Below are positions 1 to 7,508 of a stretch of 64,000 nt of DNA, piece after piece; position 1 is the first letter of the stretch, and every line of letters starts with the position of its first letter. A program made the position numbers and the translations under genes. The DNA comes from Caballeronia sp. NK8 (GTDB lineage: Bacteria > Pseudomonadota > Gammaproteobacteria > Burkholderiales > Burkholderiaceae), in contig NZ_AP024323.1 in the NCBI RefSeq assembly GCF_018408855.1, positions 558,001 through 622,000 on the forward strand, read 5' to 3'. The notes under the pieces were generated by a model. It was not told the DNA's origin, did no database searches, and was given only the letters and a program-made list of their open reading frames with translations.

Positions 1-1140
1 CCGCGCTTCGAAGCAGCAGCGCGCATTCATCACTTTCTCGCCGATGAACTCTCGCTCACGCCCGATACCAACGCACTCGTCGGCGCGGCCAACACGCTCG
101 TCACGCGTCTGTCGGGCGGGCTCGCGACGTGGGCGCGCAGGCTCGAATTCGAGCCGTTCCGTCTACGCGTGATCGCGACCGCGGGCGCGGGCAAGACGCA
201 GCTCGCGGTGCGCGTGATGCGCGATGCGCTGGCGCAGGGCAAGAGCGTGCTCTACGTGTGCTTCAACCGGCCGCTCGCCGACCACATCCGCGTGATCGCG
301 CCGAAAGAGGCGAAGATCGCGAACTATCATCAGCTGAGCGCGGCGGTTTCGCGCGATGCCGGAAGCCCGCCCGACTTCAGTCAGCCGAATGTGTTCGCGA
401 CGCTGGAAGAGCGCTTCGCGGCGGTGCCCGTGCCCGAGCACTGGAAGACCGATGTCCTGATCGTCGACGAAGGTCAGGATTTTCAGGCGGCGTGGGTCGA
501 TGCGCTCGAGCGCCTGCTCAATCCCGACGGCGCGTGGTGGTGGCTCGAAGATCCGATGCAGAACCTCTATCTGCGTGAACCCGTGCCGCTGCCGGGCTGG
601 ACCATCCTGCGCGAAAGCACCAACTATCGCAGCCCGCGCGATCTGCTCGGCTTCATCCGCAAGATCGTCGGGCCCGAGGTGCGGCTCGACGCGGGCAGTC
701 CGTTCGACGGCTCGGATGTCAGCATCTCGACCTACGAGGACGGTCATCCGGAGGAAATCATCGAGGCGACCAAGCGCGCCATCACGAACGCGCTGTCGCT
801 GGGTTTTCGCAAACAGGACATCGCGGTGCTGTCGTTCCGGGGCCGCGAGGGCTCGGCGTTGACGGCGGTCGACCAGCTCGGCCCGCACCGGCTGCGCGCC
901 TTCACCGGCACGTACGATCTGTTCGGCAACCCGGAGTATCGCGAGGGCGATGTGCTGCTCGAATCGATCTATCGCTTCAAGGGGCAATCCGCGCCGTGCG
1001 TGATTCTCACCGAAGTCGATTTCGACGCGCTCGATGAACAGGCGGCGCGCAAGATCTTCGTCGGCGCCACGCGGGCGACGATGAAGCTGATCGTGGTCGC
1101 GTCGGCGCGTGCGGCCCGGGCCATCGAAGCGCTCCAGTGA
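1..1140 (+). CDS. UvrD-like superfamily 1 ATPase/helicase, 5' end outside window
   Basis: The reading frame is open from base 1, so the N-terminus lies upstream; about 379 residues are visible. A Walker A motif (ATAGAGKTQ) follows near base 177, and a Walker B-like VLIVDEGQDF lies near base 460. Near the C-terminus YRFKGQSAPCVIL and FVGATRATMKLIV resemble helicase motifs V and VI of UvrD/Rep-type enzymes. These families hydrolyse ATP to unwind DNA or RNA; many such stand-alone proteins are of unknown function, and the missing N-terminus could hold a nuclease or NERD domain. The stop is followed 3 bases later by the sensor-kinase ATG, so the two may be co-transcribed. Superfamily is confident, role is not. 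Confidence 0.8.
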   Translation, partial: PRFEAAARIHHFLADELSLTPDTNALVGAANTLVTRLSGGLATWARRLEFEPFRLRVIATAGAGKTQLAVRVMRDALAQGKSVLYVCFNRPLADHIRVIAPKEAKIANYHQLSAAVSRDAGSPPDFSQPNVFATLEERFAAVPVPEHWKTDVLIVDEGQDFQAAWVDALERLLNPDGAWWWLEDPMQNLYLREPVPLPGWTILRESTNYRSPRDLLGFIRKIVGPEVRLDAGSPFDGSDVSISTYEDGHPEEIIEATKRAITNALSLGFRKQDIAVLSFRGREGSALTAVDQLGPHRLRAFTGTYDLFGNPEYREGDVLLESIYRFKGQSAPCVILTEVDFDALDEQAARKIFVGATRATMKLIVVASARAARAIEALQ

Positions 1141-1143
1141 CCG

Positions 1144-2985
1144 ATGGCCGTCATCAGCACCGAGCCCTCCCTGCGCGCGCACGCCGCGCGCCCCTGGTTT
1201 CGCCGCCTCTGGTATGCGGCGCTGATCGCGCTCGCGGTCGCGCCGCCGATCGGCGCGGTCGGCTACATGCTGTACTCGGGCCTGCTCGCGCGCGAGACGC
1301 ACAGGCTCGTCGTGCCCTACGACGTCTACTGGGACGCCGCGCAGTTGCAGATCGCCTATGAGCGCTTCGAGAATCACGTGCTGCTGTACCGCAACGGCAT
1401 CGACGAGGATGCCGAAGCCGTGCGCGCGAGCTATCGCCTGCTGCGCGCGCGGCTCACGCAGGTGTCGGAGTCGACGGGACAGGCGGACGGCCACGAAGCC
1501 CTGCTGAACCGGCAGCGCGAAATCCTGCGGCAATTGCAGACCGCGCTGGATTCGATCGAGGCGAATGTCGACGGGCTCGAGACGGAGCGTCAGCACACGT
1601 TGCGCGTGATCGGCGTGCTACGCCAGAACGCACCGGTCGTGGCAGAACTGGCGAGCGGACGCCGGCTCATGGATGTTGCCGAGCGCGAGGCGATCGTGCG
1701 CGACTTCGAGGCGAAGCGCCGCTATCTGATCTACGGCGGGATTCTGCTCGGGGTGCTGTCCGCGGCCGCCACGGCGTTGCTGCTGCTGAATGGATACCGG
1801 CGCACGCGTCTCATCGAGCAGCAGCGCGCGGCGCTCGTGGCCGAGCATCAGGCGACGCGCACGGCGCGCGAGGCCGGCGTCGCGAAAGACACCTTCCTCG
1901 GCATGATCAGCCACGAACTGCGCACGCCGCTGCACGCGATCGTCTCGTCGGTCGAATTGCTCGGGTTGAACGCGCGCGGCGATGCCGACCGCAAGATCAT
2001 GCAGCGGCTGGAAGCGGGCGCGCGCCATCTCGAAGCGCAGATGCGCGATCTGACCGACTACGCGCGTCTGGGCGCGGGCAAGCTCGAATTGCGCATGTCC
2101 GTATTCGATCCGGTGGACCTGCTCGAATCCATCATCGATGCGAACACGCCCGCCGCGAGCGCGAAGGGGCTGGCGTTGCGCGGCGACTACGCGGGCGAAC
2201 GCGGGCCGATCGAGTCCGATCCGCATCGCGTTCGGCAGATCGTGACGAATCTCGTGACCAACGCCATCAAGTACACCGACGCCGGTTCCATCGACGTGCA
2301 TTTCGCGCGCACGGAGAAACGTCTCGACATTTCGGTGATCGACACGGGACCGGGCATCCCCCGCGAGCAGTTGCCGCTGATTTTTCAGGAATTCACGCAG
2401 CTCGACTCGTCCAGCACGCGGCGCTTCGACGGCGCGGGAATGGGCCTCGCGGTCGTGCGCGGGCTCGTCGATCTGCTCGACGGGAAGATCGAAGTATCGA
2501 GCGAAGTGGGACAGGGCGCCGCGTTTCGCGTGAGTCTGCCGGCGGTGTCGGCCGAACATATGCCCGAGCGCGGCGAGCAGGAAGCCGATGCGCCCGAACT
2601 GCGCAAAGCGCGCGTGCTCGTCATCGACGATCATGAGGCGATCCGCGATTCGCTCACCGAGATGCTCACGCATCTGGGCTATTCGGCCGTGGCGCTGCCG
2701 GATGTCGACAGCGCGCTTGCGTGGCTGCGCGCCAATGACGCCCACGTGATCCTTGCCGACCTGCACATGCCCGGCAAGGACGGCTACTCGTTCGCGAACG
2801 AATATCGCGCGCGCAGTGCGCCGGGCGCGAGCGTGCCGATCATCGCGGTGAGCGCTTACGCGCCCGAACTGGTGGACCCGGCCGCGGCCGTGCTGTTCTT
2901 CGACTACCTGCTGAAGCCGGTGCGTTACGAGGTGCTGAAGGGCGCCGTGCACCGCGCGGTGACGGTGCGCCGGCGAGTCACGTAG
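1144..2985 (+). CDS. hybrid sensor histidine kinase with C-terminal receiver
   Basis: A 613-residue membrane kinase. Hydrophobic segments near residues 22-42 and 199-220 flank a periplasmic helical sensor region rich in charged residues. The dimerisation/phosphoacceptor box reads FLGMISHELRTPLHAI with His257; an ATPase domain follows (NLVTNAIKY, DTGPGIP, GAGMGLAVV). A receiver domain at about residues 490-608 carries Asp495-Asp496, phosphoacceptor Asp539 (LADLHMPGKDG) and Lys591. No histidine phosphotransfer domain is visible, so output must use another protein. The convergent BetR/receiver gene at 2996 is the natural candidate partner, which is inference. The signal sensed is unknown. Confidence 0.92.
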   Translation: MAVISTEPSLRAHAARPWFRRLWYAALIALAVAPPIGAVGYMLYSGLLARETHRLVVPYDVYWDAAQLQIAYERFENHVLLYRNGIDEDAEAVRASYRLLRARLTQVSESTGQADGHEALLNRQREILRQLQTALDSIEANVDGLETERQHTLRVIGVLRQNAPVVAELASGRRLMDVAEREAIVRDFEAKRRYLIYGGILLGVLSAAATALLLLNGYRRTRLIEQQRAALVAEHQATRTAREAGVAKDTFLGMISHELRTPLHAIVSSVELLGLNARGDADRKIMQRLEAGARHLEAQMRDLTDYARLGAGKLELRMSVFDPVDLLESIIDANTPAASAKGLALRGDYAGERGPIESDPHRVRQIVTNLVTNAIKYTDAGSIDVHFARTEKRLDISVIDTGPGIPREQLPLIFQEFTQLDSSSTRRFDGAGMGLAVVRGLVDLLDGKIEVSSEVGQGAAFRVSLPAVSAEHMPERGEQEADAPELRKARVLVIDDHEAIRDSLTEMLTHLGYSAVALPDVDSALAWLRANDAHVILADLHMPGKDGYSFANEYRARSAPGASVPIIAVSAYAPELVDPAAAVLFFDYLLKPVRYEVLKGAVHRAVTVRRRVT

Positions 2986-2995
2986 GTCTCGCCGT

Positions 2996-3850
2996 TCAGC
3001 TGCGCATCAGCCGCTTGGAAAGATCCGCGACGAGTATGCCCAGCCGCGCGGGCTTCTCGAAACACGTCACGTTGTAGTCGCGGATGACCTGGCTGATTTC
3101 CGACTCGCTCGCCTTGCCTGTAGTCAGTTCGCCGGTGAGCACGAACACCGGCGCGTCCGGGTTGTCCGACTCGCGCACCGCGCGGATCGCGTCCGCCGAC
3201 GTATGGACGCCGAACAGCCAGTCCATCACGACGGCGTCGAACACTTGCGCCTGCAGCGCTTCGAGGAAGGCGTCGAGACCGTAGAAGGCCATCGCCGTGA
3301 AGCCGGTGGCTTCGAGATAGTCATGCAGATTGTCGGCGGACGCGTGATCGTCGTCGACCACGGCGATGATCGGCTTGTCGATATCCGGGCGGCGCGGCTG
3401 TATTTCGATCTTGTGGACGTCGCAGGCTTCCTGCAACAGGACGCCTTCATGCTTCGTGACGATCCAGCGGTTGTTCAGCTTCTGCGCGATGAAATCCGGC
3501 CGGCTGCCCGCCTCGAGCGCATTCCCGACCCACGCCATGCACGGAATCTCGAGCGAACCAAGCTTGAGCACGGCGTCGTGCGCGGTGCCTTCGGTGACGT
3601 CGGGGCGCGTGTTGATCGAATCGAAAAGCTTGAGCGCGGGCTCGTCGAAGGCATCGGCGACGCGGCGGATCTGCGCGATCGTCCACGGACTGTTGCCGCG
3701 CAACTTGCGATGGCCCTGCGAAAAACTCAGGTCGAGAATGCGGCACAACTCGGCGGTCTGCTGCCGCTTGCCGATGCCGTGACGGCCCATCAGCTCGCGC
3801 ACGCGCTCCGCGACGGCGAGCGATTCCGAAGAAGACGTTTCAGTGACCAT
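2996..3850 (-). CDS. response regulator with N-terminal BetR-type helix-turn-helix and C-terminal receiver
   Basis: A 284-residue protein. Residues 12-80 (AERVRELMGRHGIGKRQQ, then SFSQGHRKLRG) look like the BetR helix-turn-helix family, a short DNA-binding domain found mainly in Betaproteobacteria. Residues 160-280 form a receiver: acidic triad Asp166-168, phosphoacceptor Asp210 (VVMDWLFG), Thr239 and Lys266 (CFEKPAR). The order, DNA-binding domain first and receiver last, is the reverse of common OmpR or NarL types. It ends 10 bases from the stop of the hybrid kinase, tail to tail, and is likely its phosphorylation target. Residues 95-150 are a linker with no recognised domain. Confidence 0.75.
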   Translation of the reverse strand: MVTETSSSESLAVAERVRELMGRHGIGKRQQTAELCRILDLSFSQGHRKLRGNSPWTIAQIRRVADAFDEPALKLFDSINTRPDVTEGTAHDAVLKLGSLEIPCMAWVGNALEAGSRPDFIAQKLNNRWIVTKHEGVLLQEACDVHKIEIQPRRPDIDKPIIAVVDDDHASADNLHDYLEATGFTAMAFYGLDAFLEALQAQVFDAVVMDWLFGVHTSADAIRAVRESDNPDAPVFVLTGELTTGKASESEISQVIRDYNVTCFEKPARLGILVADLSKRLMRS

Positions 3851-4045
3851 ACTGCCAGTCGGATGCGTAAGGGTGGGACCGCGGAAGGCGTGGTTCGGCG
3901 TGGGCCGGGCAAGCCGTGCGCAGTCGATCCGACATTGTAAATGGCGCGCGTCCTTGCACTCAAAATGGATCGCTGGAACGCGCTCAACATCTTGATCTTA
4001 CGGACAAAAGTGGCGAAACCGCCGTTCGCTTGCGCGCACTTGGCT

Positions 4046-4714
4046 TCACATCGTGTCGATCACGGCGTCGACCAGATCGCGCGGCGTGCGGAACGTGCCG
4101 GGCACGGCGGCGAGCCCGTTGAGCCGGTTGTCGATCAGAAGCGACGCGAGCCCGTGCACGTGCGCCCACGCCGATGCCATCGCGATGGTCTGCTCCGAAC
4201 CCATCGCGCCAAACGCGCTGTTGCTGCCGGGCGCGATCTCGGGCACGGCATCGAACACATCGGCGAGGCCGGCGGCGGACATGCGCCGCGCTTCCACGAG
4301 CGACGGCCTTTCGGTGTCGAGCAGTTCGTTGCGGGACATCAGCCGGAAGAGATCGGGATTGGCGACCGCGAAGTCGATGTAGCCGTGCGCGATCGCGCGG
4401 CCGCGATCCGTGCCGGCGCCTGCGGCTGCTGCGCGTTTTTGCATCGCGTGAGCGAGTCGCCGATGTCCGCTCGCCGCGAGTTCGGCAAGCACGCCCGCGG
4501 TGTCGCCGAAATGATGTTGTGGCGCAGTGTGCGACACGCCTGCCTCCCGAGCGATCGCGCGCAGTGTGAGACCGCGCAGTCCGTCGCGGCGAAGCACGGT
4601 TTCGGCGGCATGCAGCAGCGCGTCCGGCAGCGAGCCGTGATGGTAGGGATGCGGCGCGGTTTCGGGTGCTTTCGCCGGACGACCGCGTTTTCTGGTGAGC
4701 GGACTGTTCTGCAT
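4046..4714 (-). CDS. TetR family transcriptional regulator
   Basis: The ATG at 4714 gives 222 residues; an in-frame TTG at 4741 adds nine residues but lies inside the operator-like repeat, so ATG is preferred. The N-terminal helix-turn-helix is typical: LLHAAETVLRRDGLRGLTLR then AIAREAGVSHTAPQHHFGD. The C-terminal ligand domain is of the WHG-type group (DLFRLMSRNELLD), seen in regulators with unknown ligands. The gene is divergent from the membrane protein at 4897, and the spacer holds an inverted repeat (4740-4809) that is a probable binding site for this regulator. Autoregulation and repression of the neighbour are inferred. Confidence 0.88.
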   Translation of the reverse strand: MQNSPLTRKRGRPAKAPETAPHPYHHGSLPDALLHAAETVLRRDGLRGLTLRAIAREAGVSHTAPQHHFGDTAGVLAELAASGHRRLAHAMQKRAAAAGAGTDRGRAIAHGYIDFAVANPDLFRLMSRNELLDTERPSLVEARRMSAAGLADVFDAVPEIAPGSNSAFGAMGSEQTIAMASAWAHVHGLASLLIDNRLNGLAAVPGTFRTPRDLVDAVIDTM

Positions 4715-4739
4715 AGGAATGGAGACTCGTCGGTCGATC

Positions 4740-4809
4740 AATCTTTACAATGGAAAATTATCTTGACCCAAACACGCGTGAAAGTCAAAATCTTTCCATC
4801 GTAAAGATT
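4740..4809. promoter_or_regulatory. 70-bp imperfect inverted repeat, probable TetR operator region
   Basis: Left arm AATCTTTACAATGGAAA (4740-4756) and right arm TTTCCATCGTAAAGATT (4793-4809) are reverse complements except one base. Further inside are TTGAC/GTCAA and a central CACGCGTG (4773-4780). Each arm also holds a near-palindromic box TTTnCAnTGnAAA. It fills the divergent spacer between the TetR gene and the membrane gene, so it probably binds the TetR product. Confidence 0.6.
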
Positions 4810-4896
4810 AACGGCGAGAAGCAGCTCGATGTGGATCGAAGTGCAATCGCCGATGACATTCCGGTCAATCGCGTCACAAGTCACAGGAGAACGATC

Positions 4897-5415
4897 ATGT
4901 CCTTCCAGGAAATCTTGCTGGGTGCACCCGCCTGGGTTTGGGTTCTGCTTGCCGTGCTGGTCTCTCGCGGCATGAAGGCGATGAAGGGCAGCACCGCGCC
5001 GCTGTCGAAGCTGGGCATCGTGCCGGCGGTGTTCGTCGGCTGGGGATTGCTGCATCTTCTGTCGGACCCGGCGACCGGTTGGGATACGGCGCTGATGTGG
5101 GCGGCGGGCGGCGTGCTGGGCGCGGGGCTCGGCGTTACGCTTGCGAAGCGTAGCGGCATGACGGTGGACCGCGTGCGGCGCACGATCACGTTACCTGGCT
5201 CGGTGGTGCCGCTCGTGCTGATCCTGCTGACCTTCGCGATGAAATTCTGGATCGGCTTTGAGATGGCAACGACGCCTTATATCGGCGTGGATTCGACCTT
5301 CATCGTGCTGAATGGTCTCGTTTCGGGCGCGGTGGCGGGCATCTTCGCGGGACGGTTCCTGATCTACTGGCTGGCGCTGCGGCCGGCGGCGGAACCGGTC
5401 TTGGAACGCTCGTAA
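4897..5415 (+). CDS. multi-pass inner-membrane protein of unknown function
   Basis: The ATG at 4897 is preceded by AGGAGA, giving 172 residues; a longer open frame upstream has no support because it runs through the operator. Four to five hydrophobic segments alternate with short basic loops: WVWVLLAVLVSRGMKAM near the start, LGIVPAVFVGWGLLHLL, MWAAGGVLGAGLGVTLA, PLVLILLTFAMKFWIGFEMA and GLVSGAVAGIFAGRFLIYWL. It resembles small conserved proteobacterial membrane proteins of DUF type, but I cannot name the family with certainty. It is divergent from and probably controlled by the TetR regulator at 4046, as with many TetR-linked membrane proteins. Confidence 0.7.
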   Translation: MSFQEILLGAPAWVWVLLAVLVSRGMKAMKGSTAPLSKLGIVPAVFVGWGLLHLLSDPATGWDTALMWAAGGVLGAGLGVTLAKRSGMTVDRVRRTITLPGSVVPLVLILLTFAMKFWIGFEMATTPYIGVDSTFIVLNGLVSGAVAGIFAGRFLIYWLALRPAAEPVLERS

Positions 5416-5475
5416 TCGATCGGCGACCTCTGCATCAGCGCATTCCGAATCAAAGTTCGCGATTGTTGAACGCAG

Positions 5476-5498
5476 TATTGTCTTTTTTTAAGACAATA
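5476..5498. promoter_or_regulatory. perfect 9-bp inverted repeat with T5 loop
   Basis: TATTGTCTT (5476-5484) and AAGACAATA (5490-5498) pair perfectly around TTTTT. It lies 61 bases after the membrane-protein stop and about 50 bases before the start of the 57-residue gene. It could be an operator for the small gene or a transcript-ending hairpin; there is no U tract after it, which favours an operator or an mRNA structure. Confidence 0.4.
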
Positions 5499-5548
5499 GG
5501 CGTGTTTTGCCGCGCTACACTGCGTTGCATCATTGATCGGAGGTCGCC

Positions 5549-5722
5549 GTGCTGGTCGCTGTTCTTTTTCTCTGCCCAATAGGCGTCGCGCTTTTTGCCT
5601 TCGCGCTTATCGCGGACAGACACTTCAAAGACTCACTCGTAGATGCTCGCGGACATTTCCCCGAAAACAGGCGGCCGGTGGTGCGACCTCGTCAAGCTAC
5701 GCCGGACAAATCAACGTTCTGA
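5549..5722 (+). CDS. 57-residue single-helix membrane protein
   Basis: A GTG codon at 5549 follows a strong ribosome-binding site (CGGAGG at 5538-5543) with a 5-base gap, which fixes the start. The product begins MLVAVLFLCPIGVALFAFAL, one hydrophobic helix, then a polar tail rich in Arg, Asp and Pro that would be outside the membrane or cytosolic. No family recognised. It is isolated, with the Fic gene converging from the other side and one ATCGAGAAAT repeat 32 bases after the stop. A plausible real small protein by its initiation signal; conservation was not testable here. Confidence 0.45.
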   Translation: MLVAVLFLCPIGVALFAFALIADRHFKDSLVDARGHFPENRRPVVRPRQATPDKSTF

Positions 5723-5753
5723 GCAGTCCCGGGCTCGAAATTCTTTAACTCTC

Positions 5754-5763
5754 ATCGAGAAAT
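5754..5763. repeat. downstream copy of the ATCGAGAAAT box
   Basis: The decamer ATCGAGAAAT is followed by TTTAATT, matching the extended form of the copies upstream of the Fic gene. It lies 42-51 bases beyond the Fic stop codon, so the gene is bracketed by the motif. Confidence 0.55.
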
Positions 5764-5804
5764 TTTAATTTTCGGTGTGATTTTCGCCTTCTCCTCGAAA
5801 AAAC

Positions 5805-7289
5805 CTAATTTCCTGAAGTCCGTGCCTGGCTCGCGAACGCGTCGCGCACGACTTCTTCGATGCGATCGAGCACCGCTCGAGGAACATGCTGATACTGCTT
5901 CCTGCGATGCGTGGACAGCGTGCCCTTGTTCGACTGCGTCATACGAATCAGCACCGAAAGGTCCTTGCGCGGCAAATCGAACTCGTCATTCAGTAACGCG
6001 AACGCGTGATCGTAGCCTTGCAGCCATGCGATCTCGCGGGGAATCTCCTCCCGCACCGCTTCCTTGATCATCGCGTAGAGGAACGCCACTTCGCGGTCGG
6101 CGTTGAAGAACCGATAGGCGCGGCTCGACGGCGCGCTCAGCACGAGCGGCTCCGTATCGACCCGCCGGTAATTCCATAGTCTCGTCACCGGGCGGGAAAA
6201 CGCCGTCAGCACTGCGTGATAGGCCGGGATGTTGCGCTCCATCACCGCGGAGACCGGGATGACGGTATCCGCGCCCAGCAAACCCGAACGCGCCAGCACG
6301 TGCTGAATCAGAAAACGATGGAGACGGCCGTTGCCGTCGAAAAACGGGTGCAGATAGACGAACCCGAACGCGGCGCACGCGGCCTTCACCAGCACGTCGG
6401 GGCAGTGTTTCTGGTCGTTGACGAAGCGCTCCCAGTCGGCCATCACCCGCCGCAGGTCGCTGATCGGCACGGGAAAGAAGTCGACCCGGCCGGCGGCATC
6501 TTCCAGCCAGTTCTGTTTGTTCCGATATGACGCTTCCTGACTGTAGACATCACGCACGATCACGTTCTGCAGTTGCACGAGCCACTCTTCGTCGACTTTC
6601 GCCGGTTCGCCGGCGCGTCGCAGGAGTTGAACGAAGCGTTCCTGCTTGTCCGAACTGGGCGTCTCCGATTCGATCGCGTAACTGCCGCGCGTCTCCGACA
6701 AATACAGAAAAGCCAGCGCGCGTCTATACAACTCCGGGTCCTGCATCGCGTCGAGCGCACTTTGCGCTTCGAGAAGCAACCCGGAGAGCGGCGGATCATC
6801 GGGAATCGCAGCACGATGGACGATCGGACAGAACCACGGCGTGCCCAGCGCGTTATTGCGCACGCGAAAGCGCGGCGCGCGCACCGGCTGCGGCGCTGTG
6901 TAATAAAGCTCAGCCGGAAAGAGGTCGACATACCCGCCCTTGATGGTCACGCCGGCGTCGAGTTCCCTGCCGGTAAGCCATTCCCAGAGAAAGCACGCGC
7001 GGCGAATCTGCTCGCCGGTCGGCGTCGCGCGCAGCCGGTCGATAAGTTCGCCAGGCTCGATATGCTCGAACGCGGCATCGATGACTTCGAGGTTGACACC
7101 TTCGTGACGGAGCGCGAACTCGAGATGACCGACGGGTGTATCGTCGAAAGCGACGCTGTTGGGAAACAGAATCTGGCTCTCGCTGTCGATCCGCCGGTTG
7201 ACCGACGAACTCGCGTAGGCGAGCCTTGCCGGCGGCGTCACGCGCAGTTCCCCTATGGCGATGAGACGGGCATAACCGATGGGCGTCAT
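5805..7289 (-). CDS. Fic domain protein (predicted AMP-transferase/NMP-transferase)
   Basis: A 494-residue protein. The Fic active-site loop HPFFDGNGRLHR begins at His314, with all catalytic residues of the HxFx(D/E)GNGRxxR consensus. Fic enzymes transfer AMP or other nucleotide groups to hydroxyl side chains of targets. Ser203-xxx-Glu207 (SYAIES) precedes the core and matches the N-terminal inhibitory helix of class II Fic proteins, where the Glu blocks ATP; the usual Gly or Asn after Glu is Ser here. The C-terminal 90 residues are basic and predicted helical, possibly DNA binding. The ATG at 7289 overlaps one ATCGAGA-type box, suggesting autoregulation. The target protein is unknown. Confidence 0.88.
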   Translation of the reverse strand: MTPIGYARLIAIGELRVTPPARLAYASSSVNRRIDSESQILFPNSVAFDDTPVGHLEFALRHEGVNLEVIDAAFEHIEPGELIDRLRATPTGEQIRRACFLWEWLTGRELDAGVTIKGGYVDLFPAELYYTAPQPVRAPRFRVRNNALGTPWFCPIVHRAAIPDDPPLSGLLLEAQSALDAMQDPELYRRALAFLYLSETRGSYAIESETPSSDKQERFVQLLRRAGEPAKVDEEWLVQLQNVIVRDVYSQEASYRNKQNWLEDAAGRVDFFPVPISDLRRVMADWERFVNDQKHCPDVLVKAACAAFGFVYLHPFFDGNGRLHRFLIQHVLARSGLLGADTVIPVSAVMERNIPAYHAVLTAFSRPVTRLWNYRRVDTEPLVLSAPSSRAYRFFNADREVAFLYAMIKEAVREEIPREIAWLQGYDHAFALLNDEFDLPRKDLSVLIRMTQSNKGTLSTHRRKQYQHVPRAVLDRIEEVVRDAFASQARTSGN

Positions 7290-7357
7290 CGAGATTTCTT
7301 AACGTTTATCGAGAAATCATAACTTTACGCCCGTTTCTGGCGAGTTCATCGAGAAAT
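7288..7357. promoter_or_regulatory. three phased ATCGAGAAAT boxes at the Fic promoter
   Basis: Copies start at 7288 (ATCGAGATTT, overlapping the Fic start codon), 7308 and 7348 (both exact ATCGAGAAAT). Start-to-start spacings are 20 and 40 bases, about two and four helical turns, so bound protein would sit on one face of the DNA. Bases after each box are also similar (C/T-rich, then TTAAC, ATAAC or TGATT). Probable operators for the Fic protein or an associated regulator. Confidence 0.6.
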
Positions 7358-7384
7358 CCTGATTTTTGGCCGTTCGACCGATCT

Positions 7385-7409
7385 GTTCGATCCGCTTTTG
7401 CTATCGAAC
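7385..7409. promoter_or_regulatory. inverted repeat GTTCGAT-N11-ATCGAAC, probable operator
   Basis: Perfect 7-base arms at 7385-7391 and 7403-7409 with an 11-base spacer, placed 15 bases upstream of the predicted -35 of the rhamnose operon. Spacing fits a dimeric activator or repressor site. The local LysR protein or an unlinked regulator could bind it. Confidence 0.5.
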
Positions 7410-7424
7410 GATCGCCCTTTCGAA

Positions 7425-7453
7425 TTGTTGCGCTATTGGAGCGGGACTATAGT
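7425..7453 (+). promoter_or_regulatory. predicted sigma-70 promoter of the 7509-11722 operon
   Basis: TTGTTG (7425-7430) and TATAGT (7448-7453) are separated by 17 bases. It lies 56 bases upstream of the SDR start and just downstream of the GTTCGAT inverted repeat. Confidence 0.5.
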
Positions 7454-7508
7454 GCCTCTCACGGCACCCAAAACCCACGGCAACGAACAACGAAAGGAGA
7501 CAAGACCC

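Noticed and set aside
4714..4741. TTG start at 4741 for the TetR gene
   Set aside because: It falls within the operator-like repeat and has no ribosome-binding site; the ATG at 4714 already gives a full TetR domain.
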